Source: an uncultured Eubacteriales bacterium (GTDB taxonomy: Bacteria; Bacillota_A; Clostridia; Christensenellales; Aristaeellaceae). Taken from it: a stretch of 5,302 bases of DNA. This document shows, piece by piece, positions 1 to 5,224 of this stretch. Each line of letters begins with the position of its first letter. Position 1 is the stretch's first letter. The stretch spans positions 1-5,302 of the forward strand of contig CACXEB010000188.1 in the NCBI GenBank assembly GCA_902766515.1, given 5' to 3'. The position numbers and the translations under genes were made by a program. Under the pieces are notes generated by a model that did not search any database, was not told the origin of the DNA, and saw nothing but the letters and a program-made list of their open reading frames with translations.

Positions 1-59
1 ATGCCGCTGCTGCGGATTGTACGCGAGGGTGTGCCCCCTCGCGGCTCCCCTCGGCACGT

Positions 60-156
60 CCTCAGCGGCACTCCCATCCCATCGCCCTACGGGTTTCGGC
101 CTGCGGCCTCATCCGCCGGGTGGACCGGCGGACTCCGGGATTCCGTGCCGCAGAGG
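60..156. other. Nested stem-loop element
   Basis: CCTCAGCGGCAC (60-71) pairs with GTGCCGCAGAGG (145-156) at 11 of 12 positions. ATCCC (76-80) can pair with GGGAT (137-141) inside it, and an inner hairpin has a perfect 8-bp stem, TCCGCCGG (112-119) with CCGGCGGA (125-132), around a GTGGA loop. The whole 97-nt segment can therefore fold as one branched hairpin overlapping repeat copy 1. It could be a structured RNA, a REP/MITE-like palindromic unit or a transcription stop for an upstream gene. No T-run follows, so an intrinsic terminator is less likely. Confidence 0.5.
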
Positions 157-170
157 ACAGTTTGGTACGC
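95..170. repeat. Bipartite direct repeat, copy 1 (long form)
   Basis: The left block TTCGGCCTGCGGCCTC (95-110) and right block GAGGACAGTTTGGTACGC (153-170) both recur exactly at 214-229 and 239-256. In this copy the blocks are separated by 42 nt that contain the perfect hairpin at 112-132. The left block is itself foldable (GGCC-TGC-GGCC). Identity of both blocks is read directly from the sequence; the nature of the repeat family is unknown. Confidence 0.85.
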
Positions 171-213
171 TGCTGGGCTGTGAGGTTGGACGGCTATGGG
201 ATGGAGACGACGG

Positions 214-256
214 TTCGGCCTGCGGCCTCCCGCATTCGGAGGACAGTTTGGTACGC
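214..256. repeat. Bipartite direct repeat, copy 2 (short form)
   Basis: This is the second copy of the 16-nt and 18-nt blocks, here separated by only 9 nt (230-238), so it lacks the 33 nt that carry the hairpin in copy 1. A local hairpin forms instead: TGCGG (221-225) pairs with CCGCA (230-234) around a CCTC loop. Copies that differ by loss or gain of a hairpin suggest a modular repeat that folds as RNA or single-stranded DNA. Confidence 0.85.
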
Positions 257-281
257 CACTATGCTGCGGGGTACACTAACG

Positions 282-307
282 TTCCTCTTTCTTCTTCTCT
301 TTTCTCT
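282..307 (+). other. 26-nt uninterrupted pyrimidine tract
   Basis: Every base from 282 to 307 is C or T on the plus strand, in sequence that is otherwise GC-rich and mixed. It lies about 60 nt before the candidate promoter of the glycosidase gene. It may be simple low-complexity DNA, an intrinsically bent or protein-binding tract, or the boundary of the repeat segment. No function can be assigned. Confidence 0.7.
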
Positions 308-365
308 GCTTCGCCACACCAGTGAACAGTAACCTGCGCCGGCCGCTGATGGCCAGCTGTTTGCA

Positions 366-374
366 TGATATGAT
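366..374 (+). promoter_or_regulatory. Candidate extended -10 promoter element for the GH20 gene
   Basis: TGATATGAT fits the extended -10 pattern TGnTATAAT with a single mismatch in the hexamer (TATGAT, 369-374). No good -35 is seen: the best hexamer at 17-bp spacing is CTGATG (346-351), with three matches. Extended -10 promoters can work without a strong -35. Transcription would begin near 381, giving a leader of about 24 nt. This is a sequence match only. Confidence 0.35.
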
Positions 375-390
375 CAACGGAATGAATGAT

Positions 391-396
391 AGGAGG
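391..396 (+). promoter_or_regulatory. Ribosome binding site of the GH20 gene
   Basis: AGGAGG lies 8 nt before the ATG at 405 and is a full consensus Shine-Dalgarno. It decides the start: the nearby ATG at 398 is out of frame and too close to the site. Confidence 0.9.
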
Positions 397-404
397 AATG
401 TCCC

Positions 405-2183
405 ATGCGCCTGTTTCCACAGCCTCAGCAAGTCGAATGGTCATCCGGTGTCTGCGTCCTGACGGACCTGAAGCCATGCAGCGATCTTCCGGAATTTTTC
501 CGGGCGGTCAGGGCGGGGATCGCCGGCGTGACGGCGGTTGAAGCCCCGGAGCTCAAACGGGAGGAATACCTCCTGACGGTGACGGAAGCGGGGGTCACCC
601 TGTCGGCGTCCTGCGACGAGGGCCTTTTCCGCGCCGCCACCACGCTCCGGCAGATGGTCTGCCAGGGCGGCGGAACCCTGCCCTGCGTGACGGTCCATGA
701 CTGGCCTGCCCTGGCCCGCCGGGGCTATATGCTGGACATCAGCCGCGGTAAAAAGCCCCGGCCGGAGACGATCCGGACGATGATCGACTTCCTGGCGGCG
801 CTCAAGTACAACGAGTTTCAGCTGTACATGGAGGGCGACTGCTTCAAGTACGCCGCATATCCGGAGGAGACGGCGGACTTTGACTGCCTGACCCCGGAGG
901 ATATCCGGGACCTGGACCGGTACTGCCGGGAGCGGTTTATCGACCTGGTGCCCAACCAGAATTCCTTCGGCCATATGTATACCTGGCTGAAAAAGCCGGC
1001 TTTCCACCACCTGGGTCTGTTCGAGGGCGACGAGGTGCCCTCCACCCTGAACCCGCTGCTGCCGGAAAGCTTCGAGTTCATGAGCAACCTGTACGCCTCG
1101 CTGCTGCCCTACTTCACCAGCGAATACGTCAATATCGGCCTGGACGAGGCCTACGGCCTGGGCAAGTACCAGATCGAGGCGTACTGCCGGGAAAAGGGCA
1201 GGGACGTGGTGTTCATGGAATGGCTGAACAAGCTGAGCGACCATATCCGCGGGCAGTACGGCAAAAAGGTCATGTTCTGGGCGGACATGATCTACAATTA
1301 TCCCCAGAGCTACCATATGGTGCCCAAGGACGCCATCGCCCTGGAATGGGGGTATGAACTGATCCAGTCCCAGCGGATGACCGCCCACTGCATCGCCTAC
1401 CGGGATGCGGGCGTCCGGTATTATGTGTGTCCCTCGGTCAATACCCACGGCAGCCTGTCCGGCCGCATGGACGTGACCACCTTCAATATCCGCACCTGCG
1501 CCGAGCTCGGGGTGGAGTACGGCGCGGAGGGCATGCTGCTGACAGACTGGGGCGACGGCGGCCATTCCCAGAGCTGGGTGTGGAGCATGAACCCCATCGC
1601 GCTGGCCGGCCAGTACGGCTGGAACACCGGCGCGCCCCAGGACGGCGAAAGCTTCAAGGCGGACTTCATCCGCAGCGCCGAAACCTTCGTGGACGATACT
1701 GTCTTCGGCGGCGTCGGGCTGTCCCGGCTCCTGTACCGGATGGCCAACTACTACCTGCTGGAGCCGGAGCGCGTGCATGTGTGCACCATGTGCGCCAAGG
1801 AGCTGATCCTGCCGCTGAACGTCACCCGGTACGCCCACCTGTTCGACCTGAAGGACAGCGGCGACGACTTCTATTTCGATAATGTGACGGCCTACGTCCG
1901 CCGGGTGATGGCGGACATTGAGCGGCTGGACTTCGACAGCGCGTGGAAGCGGGAAATCCGCCTGACAGCCGAATTGATCGGGATCGGCAGCGAGCTGTGC
2001 AGGATCAAGCTGCACCCGCAGGCTTCCGTGGGTGAGGCGCGCCTCCTGGCGGACCGGATCGAAGGCGTCCTGCCGGAGTTTGCCGCCCTGTGGAAGCTCC
2101 GCAATTATGAGAAGGGCATGGAGCGGTTCTACGGCTACCTGACGGCCCGCAGGGATGAGCTGCGGGCGCTCGGGGAAGGATGA
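405..2183 (+). CDS. Glycoside hydrolase family 20 protein (beta-N-acetylhexosaminidase-like), cytoplasmic
   Basis: This 592-residue protein should remove terminal beta-linked N-acetylglucosamine or N-acetylgalactosamine by the substrate-assisted mechanism of GH20; the exact substrate cannot be read from sequence. An N-terminal GH20b-like alpha/beta domain (about residues 1-100, with EEYLLTVTEAGVTL from 53) precedes a TIM-barrel. Its opening strand carries DISRGKKP (D111, R114). Other conserved-looking points are NSFGH (H190), NIGLDEAYGLG with the expected catalytic Asp-Glu pair D247-E248, FWADM (W292, D294), LEWGYE (W315), NTHG (346-349) and TDWGDGGH (380-387). The last 150 or so residues look helical. 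There is no signal peptide, so it probably acts on imported small saccharides in the cytoplasm. The start is fixed by AGGAGG at 391. A secreted modular protein follows 76 nt downstream with no terminator between, so co-transcription is possible. Family placement is confident, specificity is not; other exo-acting GH20 activities remain possible. Confidence 0.9.
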   Translation: MRLFPQPQQVEWSSGVCVLTDLKPCSDLPEFFRAVRAGIAGVTAVEAPELKREEYLLTVTEAGVTLSASCDEGLFRAATTLRQMVCQGGGTLPCVTVHDWPALARRGYMLDISRGKKPRPETIRTMIDFLAALKYNEFQLYMEGDCFKYAAYPEETADFDCLTPEDIRDLDRYCRERFIDLVPNQNSFGHMYTWLKKPAFHHLGLFEGDEVPSTLNPLLPESFEFMSNLYASLLPYFTSEYVNIGLDEAYGLGKYQIEAYCREKGRDVVFMEWLNKLSDHIRGQYGKKVMFWADMIYNYPQSYHMVPKDAIALEWGYELIQSQRMTAHCIAYRDAGVRYYVCPSVNTHGSLSGRMDVTTFNIRTCAELGVEYGAEGMLLTDWGDGGHSQSWVWSMNPIALAGQYGWNTGAPQDGESFKADFIRSAETFVDDTVFGGVGLSRLLYRMANYYLLEPERVHVCTMCAKELILPLNVTRYAHLFDLKDSGDDFYFDNVTAYVRRVMADIERLDFDSAWKREIRLTAELIGIGSELCRIKLHPQASVGEARLLADRIEGVLPEFAALWKLRNYEKGMERFYGYLTARRDELRALGEG

Positions 2184-2246
2184 GCCCGAAACCGCCATAA
2201 AATCATATGCCCCTGCGAACCGTATCAGGAACTGACCGAACCGGAA

Positions 2247-2253
2247 AAGGAGG
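2247..2253 (+). promoter_or_regulatory. Ribosome binding site of the secreted modular protein
   Basis: AAGGAGG ends 6 nt before the ATG at 2260, a near-ideal Shine-Dalgarno. It supports this start, which also places a clean signal peptide at the N-terminus. No terminator and no convincing promoter are visible in the 76-nt gap after the GH20 gene; TAAAAT at 2198 lacks a -35 partner. Confidence 0.9.
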
Positions 2254-2259
2254 AAGAAC

Positions 2260-2337
2260 ATGAGACAGGCAAGATGGTGCGCGGCGTTGCTGGCGCTGGT
2301 CATGCTGCTGACCGCCGTATCGCCGGCTGTGCTGGCG
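2260..2337 (+). other. Signal peptide of the secreted modular protein
   Basis: Residues 1-26 show a short basic n-region (MRQAR), a hydrophobic core (ALLALVMLLTAV) and a signal-peptidase-I-type site, AVLA before Glu27. There is no lipobox cysteine at the cleavage point (C7 is too early), so a secreted protein and not a lipoprotein is expected. Confidence 0.9.
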
Positions 2338-5004
2338 GAAGGGCTTGTGGAAAACGCGGGCGGCGGCAGCGGATGGGATATCATCGAGTATCCCACCTGT
2401 ACGAAACCCGGCAAGCAGGTGCGCTATACCGTGACCGGCACCTACGAGGAGGAAACCATTCCGCCGACGGGGCACAAGTACGGGCCCTGGACCCAGATCT
2501 CGGAGGCGACCTGCAAGGAGCGCGCCAAGCAGGCGCATACCTGCACGGTCTGCGGCGGGGGCTACCAGTGGCAGTACTTCGGTGACTACGGCCCGCACAA
2601 ATGGGGGGAATGGATGAAGGTCCGGGATCCCTCGCCGGAGCTGCCCGGCCTGCGGCAGCGCGTCTGCGGCGTGTGCGGCCTGGTGGAGGAGGAGGAGATC
2701 CCCTATGAGAGCGATCCCGTCCCGCCGGAATACGGGGAGCTCTCCATCACGCTGGACGCGACGGTGAGCGTGCCCGGTCCCTACTATGTGAACGACGTCG
2801 TTACGATTCTCCTGACCGTCAGGAATACCAGCGGCCAGACCCTGCATTTCACAACGGCCTTCAACGATCCGGTGGAGTCCTATCCGCCGACGCTGGCGCC
2901 GGATGAGAGCTGGACCGGGACCTACCCGTATACCGTGACCGAGGAGAGCCTGGAAAACATCAAGGAGAGCGGCATGCTCCTGCCGATCGAATTCTGGGTG
3001 ACGTACGAAAATGACACCGGCGACAGTTTCGCGACGGACAGCGCGCAGGTGGAGCTGGACATCCAGGAAACGCAGGCGTTCGAACCGCTGCTGGTGCTGA
3101 GCGGCGCCGGCGGCCCGGACGCCCCCCTGAAGCTGGGCAGCGAGTTTGAGGTGATGCTGACCGCCCTGAACGTGGGCAATGTGGACGTGGATCTGGACAA
3201 CTTCAATGCCGCCGGCGGGGAAAACGACAACTACGACGGCTGGCTGCTCCTGTCCCAGAGCTGGCTGCCGCCGGAAGGCGCGGCGACCTTCCCGCACAGG
3301 ATCATCGTATCACCGGCGGACGTGTCCATCGGCAAGGTGATCCGCGATTTCACGATCGATTATTCGTGGGATGAGCAGAAGATGATCACCAACAGCGTGC
3401 ACGTGGAATTCCCGCTGGAGGCGCAGCCCGTCCCGCCCGCGGTGACCGTGATCAAGAGCGCCCAGAACCCGCCGCAAAACGGCATGTACTATGTGGAGGG
3501 AGAAGTCATCCACTATGTGTTCACGGTCACCAACCAGTCCGACATGACGTTTGACGGCGGCATTCTGATCGATCCGCTGTTCTGGACGCAGGAGACCGGC
3601 GACCTCATCTTGACGGTCCCGTCGCTGGGTCCCTGGGAGACGGTGACGGCGTCCGCCGATTACACCGTGACCGCGGCGGACGTGTGCAACGGGTTTATCG
3701 CGAACCAGGCGACCTTCAGGGGTACTTACCTGCGGGAGCAGTACTGGTATCCGTCCAACACGGTGCTGGTGCCGACCGGCGAGCCGAACACGTCCCTGAC
3801 GATCGTCAAGGATGAGATCAGCTCTCCCAAGCACGATGGAAAGTACAGGCTGGACGAGGTGATCGACTATGAGATCACCGTGAAGAATACCGGGAACACG
3901 GTGCTGTACAACGTCATCATCTCCGACCTGCTGAAGCTGGACGACAACGTTGTCCAATCGATCGCCGAGCTGCATCCGTCGGAAAAATTCATAGCCTATT
4001 TCAGCCATACCGTGACGCCGTTCGACGTCAGTATGGAAGAGGTCATCAACTTCGCGCTGGTGGATTACCAGTTTGGCCCCGGCTACAATCCCGGACCGAC
4101 GCTATGGGCGGATCCCGTCATCAGCCTGGTCGAGGGTGAAAACAATGAGGACCAGTTCCCGCTGCCGGGGGAGAGCTGCGTCCGGACGCTGACCGCCGAC
4201 GGCGTGACCGCGGCGGAGTATGACCTGGCCCTCTGTCCCGCGCACGCGGCGGTCGCGAAAAACGCCGCGGCCCTGACGGACGCGGCGCAGACGGAGGCGG
4301 AACGGAAGGATGCCTGGCAGCAGGTGGAGGAGCTGTGGCTGCAGGCCGTGAACGATCTGTATTCCGAGTGCCTGCTGGCGGCCAGCCAGGAGCACCGTGT
4401 CATGCTCGTGCGGAACCAGTACGCTTTCCAGAGCTACCTGAACGCCTATGAGAAGGCGCTGAAGACCGCGTACGGTCTGGACGGACAGGCGGTCTGCGAG
4501 CGGCTGTGCGCCGCGCTGACGGCCCGTGTGGTCGACCTGTGCTATGTGGCGCACCACGCGCCGGAGCGCCGGCCGGACAGCCTGCTTTCGGGCAGCGTGC
4601 GCCCGCTGACGGCGGACGCGGCGGCCAGGTGCGCGCTGGTGAGGGGCAAGGCGGCCGCGAACCGCTTCACCTCAACGGAAACGCTGTGCGAATCGCACGT
4701 GGCGCCTGAAGAAGCGCTGCGCCAGGCGCTGTCCCTGGCCGCCGGGGCGGACGCGCAGGCCGACGCCTTCGGCAATGCAGAAAGCGCATACCGGAACCTG
4801 ATCTCCGCGCTCGCGACGGCGCTGGGCCGCAGCCTGCCCCGCCAGGCGCAGCGGGAGCTGATGATGTACGGCAGCGCCGCCGGCAGCTTCCTCGACGCGG
4901 AAAACGACACCCTCCTGTTCTTCTATCCGGACAATCCGGAGATCCGCGCGGAAATCCTGTGCCGGGAGGCCAGGGAGATGCTGATCGTGCTCTGTAGTAA
5001 ATAA
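2260..5004 (+). CDS. Secreted modular protein: Cys/GHxYGxW repeats, four DUF11-like repeats, duplicated helical C-terminal module
   Basis: This is an exported protein of 914 residues whose function I do not recognise. Order of parts: signal peptide 1-26 (cleavage likely after AVLA); three degenerate cysteine-containing repeats at about 39-150; four beta-sandwich repeats of about 115-121 residues at 161-625, of the DUF11/DUF7507 type common in surface proteins; a short acidic linker; then two tandem alpha-helical modules, 640-761 and 779-912. It ends at a Cys-Ser-Lys tail with no LPxTG motif, no C-terminal membrane helix and no S-layer homology repeats, so it is probably released or held non-covalently. 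DUF11-type repeats usually act as spacers that hold a functional domain away from the cell, so the helical C-terminus is the likely active part. The module vaguely resembles LprI-type (DUF1311, lysozyme-inhibitor-like) domains, but this is weak. It lies 76 nt downstream of a GH20 gene, possibly in one transcript, and is followed by a strong hairpin. The coding call is certain; any function is open. Confidence 0.95.
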   Translation: MRQARWCAALLALVMLLTAVSPAVLAEGLVENAGGGSGWDIIEYPTCTKPGKQVRYTVTGTYEEETIPPTGHKYGPWTQISEATCKERAKQAHTCTVCGGGYQWQYFGDYGPHKWGEWMKVRDPSPELPGLRQRVCGVCGLVEEEEIPYESDPVPPEYGELSITLDATVSVPGPYYVNDVVTILLTVRNTSGQTLHFTTAFNDPVESYPPTLAPDESWTGTYPYTVTEESLENIKESGMLLPIEFWVTYENDTGDSFATDSAQVELDIQETQAFEPLLVLSGAGGPDAPLKLGSEFEVMLTALNVGNVDVDLDNFNAAGGENDNYDGWLLLSQSWLPPEGAATFPHRIIVSPADVSIGKVIRDFTIDYSWDEQKMITNSVHVEFPLEAQPVPPAVTVIKSAQNPPQNGMYYVEGEVIHYVFTVTNQSDMTFDGGILIDPLFWTQETGDLILTVPSLGPWETVTASADYTVTAADVCNGFIANQATFRGTYLREQYWYPSNTVLVPTGEPNTSLTIVKDEISSPKHDGKYRLDEVIDYEITVKNTGNTVLYNVIISDLLKLDDNVVQSIAELHPSEKFIAYFSHTVTPFDVSMEEVINFALVDYQFGPGYNPGPTLWADPVISLVEGENNEDQFPLPGESCVRTLTADGVTAAEYDLALCPAHAAVAKNAAALTDAAQTEAERKDAWQQVEELWLQAVNDLYSECLLAASQEHRVMLVRNQYAFQSYLNAYEKALKTAYGLDGQAVCERLCAALTARVVDLCYVAHHAPERRPDSLLSGSVRPLTADAAARCALVRGKAAANRFTSTETLCESHVAPEEALRQALSLAAGADAQADAFGNAESAYRNLISALATALGRSLPRQAQRELMMYGSAAGSFLDAENDTLLFFYPDNPEIRAEILCREAREMLIVLCSK
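2374..2709 (+). repeat. Three degenerate Cys-containing 'GHxYGxW' repeats
   Basis: Residues 39-150 hold three related units. Unit 1 starts at W39 with TC (C47) and ends EEETIPPTGHKYG (63-75). Unit 2 starts at W77 with ATC (C85) and CTVC (C95, C98) and ends PHKWG (112-116). Unit 3 starts at W118 with CGVC (C136, C139) and ends EEEEIP. The pattern W-x(n)-C-x(n)-CxxCG-x(n)-E-x-I-P-x-T-G-H is familiar from secreted Clostridia proteins. The CxxC pairs may bind metal or form disulfides. Unit 1 has lost its CxxC (RYTVTG in its place), and unit 3 has lost the preceding TC. Confidence 0.75.
2740..4134 (+). repeat. Four tandem DUF11/DUF7507-like beta-sandwich repeats
   Basis: Residues 161-625 contain four units, at about 161-271, 274-387, 394-507 and 511-625. 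Each carries a 'Y/L-x-x-G/D-E/D-x-(hydrophobic)-V-x-N-x-(S/G)' strand motif: VTILLTVRNTSG, FEVMLTALNVGN, IHYVFTVTNQSD and IDYEITVKNTGN. The Asn of this motif falls at 189, 304, 425 and 543, giving a period of 115-121 residues. Units 3 and 4 are closest to the family ('V.VIKSA..', 'LTIVKDE..', then 'YTVTAADV' and 'HTVTPFDV'); units 1 and 2 are more diverged. Cysteine is almost absent here (one, C476), unlike the parts on either side. A structural spacer role is inferred. Confidence 0.75.
4177..4542 (+). repeat. C-terminal helical module, copy 1
   Basis: Residues 640-761 begin CVRTLTAD and continue to LCPAH (C659, H662), then a long Ala/Glu/Gln-rich helical stretch with DAW (684-686), LW (692-693), NDLY (698-701), AFQSYLNAY (722-730) and the terminal cysteines C750 and C761. 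Compared with copy 2 (779-912), the segment from C659 to C761 aligns without a gap. The helix pattern with Trp/Tyr and paired Cys recalls LprI-like (DUF1311) domains, but the resemblance is too loose to name it. Confidence 0.7.
4594..4995 (+). repeat. C-terminal helical module, copy 2
   Basis: Residues 779-912 begin SVRPLTAD, matching CVRTLTAD of copy 1 at 6 of 8 positions, and continue to LCESH (C810, H813), DAF (835-837), AY (843-844), AGSFLDA (874-880) and the cysteines C901 and C912. The linker between the LTAD motif and the LC motif is 12 residues longer than in copy 1. The C810-C901-C912 spacing is identical to C659-C750-C761 in copy 1. The protein ends two residues after the last Cys, so the duplication defines its C-terminal boundary. 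Confidence 0.7.
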
Positions 5005-5023
5005 CCGCAGCGAATGAGTGATG

Positions 5024-5055
5024 AGCGGAGGAGTTCCGGCGGGAGCTCCTCCGCT
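5024..5055 (+). terminator. Strong hairpin after the secreted protein gene, probable terminator
   Basis: AGCGGAGGAG (5024-5033) pairs perfectly with CTCCTCCGCT (5046-5055). The stem extends inwards by four more pairs, one a G-T wobble, to a GGCG loop: 14 bp in total. It starts 20 nt after the stop codon. The following TGATTTGTGGG is only moderately T-rich, so termination may be incomplete or factor-assisted. A hairpin of this strength could also serve the convergent minus-strand gene or protect the mRNA 3' end. Confidence 0.65.
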
Positions 5056-5091
5056 CTGATTTGTGGGTTCCTTCAGCTGCTGCGTCAGCTT

Positions 5092-5156
5092 CAGTGCAAA
5101 TGACAGCGGCTGTCTTTGGCGAAAACGCCTGTAATATCAGACGATGATTTGCGCTG
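5092..5156. other. Compact multi-branch stem-loop element in the convergent intergenic region
   Basis: CAGTGCAAAT (5092-5101) pairs with ATTTGCGCTG (5147-5156) over 10 positions, one a G-T wobble. Inside lie two perfect hairpins: GACAG-CGG-CTGTC (5102-5114) directly stacked on the outer stem, and GGCG-AAAA-CGCC (5118-5129). Together they make a three-way-junction-like fold of 65 nt. It could be a small structured RNA, a 3' UTR element or a palindromic mobile repeat. A competing pairing (CAAA and GACAG with CTGTC and TTTG) is also possible. Confidence 0.5.
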
Positions 5157-5182
5157 GGCCAGACCTGGCGCTCAACGCTTTT

Positions 5183-5218
5183 CTGTCGGCTGCCCCTCGC
5201 TGTCGCTATCTGTCCGCT
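5183..5218. repeat. Degenerate CTGTC(C/G)GCT short repeats
   Basis: Three related blocks occur close together: CTGTCGGCT (5183-5191), CTGTCGCT (5200-5207) and CTGTCCGCT (5210-5218). They lie just past the stop of the minus-strand gene. No function is evident; such short matches can arise by chance in biased sequence. Confidence 0.45.
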
Positions 5219-5224
5219 TCCCCT

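Larger units (their letters stand above)
1..340. other. Repeat- and hairpin-rich intergenic segment without a convincing gene
   Basis: Short open frames cross this stretch, but their translations are low-complexity, rich in Arg, Pro and Gly, have no good ribosome binding site and repeat the same peptide only because the DNA repeats. The DNA shows two copies of a bipartite direct repeat (95-170 and 214-256), a perfect 8-bp hairpin (112-132), a larger enclosing stem (60-71 with 145-156), a second small hairpin (221-234) and a pure pyrimidine run (282-307). A partial third match (TTGTACGC at 17-24, against GGTACGC at 164-170 and 250-256) suggests the array continues to the left of the window. 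I read this as non-coding repeat or structured-RNA sequence, not as protein-coding DNA. Confidence 0.65.

Noticed and set aside
60..156. A tRNA or a known riboswitch
   Set aside because: The fold has no tRNA-like arms, anticodon loop or CCA end, and I recognise no riboswitch consensus. It also lies over 240 nt from the next start codon with other elements between.
95..256. A CRISPR array
   Set aside because: Only two copies of each block exist, the spacers are unequal (42 and 9 nt within, 43 nt between), and no cas gene is present.
1..332. Overlapping small plus-strand open frames (1-183, 17-325, 120-332)
   Set aside because: They lie on the direct repeats and hairpins, lack ribosome binding sites at their starts and give low-complexity Arg/Pro/Gly-rich peptides in several frames at once. 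The second ends in a Ser/Leu run that is only the pyrimidine tract in translation.
2198..2203. TAAAAT as a -10 box for an independent promoter of the secreted protein gene
   Set aside because: There is no -35-like hexamer at 16-18 bp upstream (GAAGGA at 17 bp) and no TG extension, so the match is probably chance in an A-rich patch.
441..2414. A 657-residue open frame on the minus strand opposite the GH20 gene
   Set aside because: It is antisense to a clear GH20 gene. Its product is rich in His, Gln, Val and Arg with no recognisable domain, as expected from the complement of GC-rich codons, and no ribosome binding site was seen.
2203..3297. A 364-residue minus-strand open frame opposite the secreted protein gene
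   Set aside because: Its composition is the typical Arg/Gly/Gln/His-rich shadow of a GC-rich gene, while the plus strand has a signal peptide, repeats and a strong ribosome binding site.
4900..5004. A sortase (LPxTG) or membrane anchor at the end of the secreted protein
   Set aside because: The C-terminus has no LPxTG-like motif, no hydrophobic helix and no basic tail; it ends with a Cys-containing helix and Ser-Lys.
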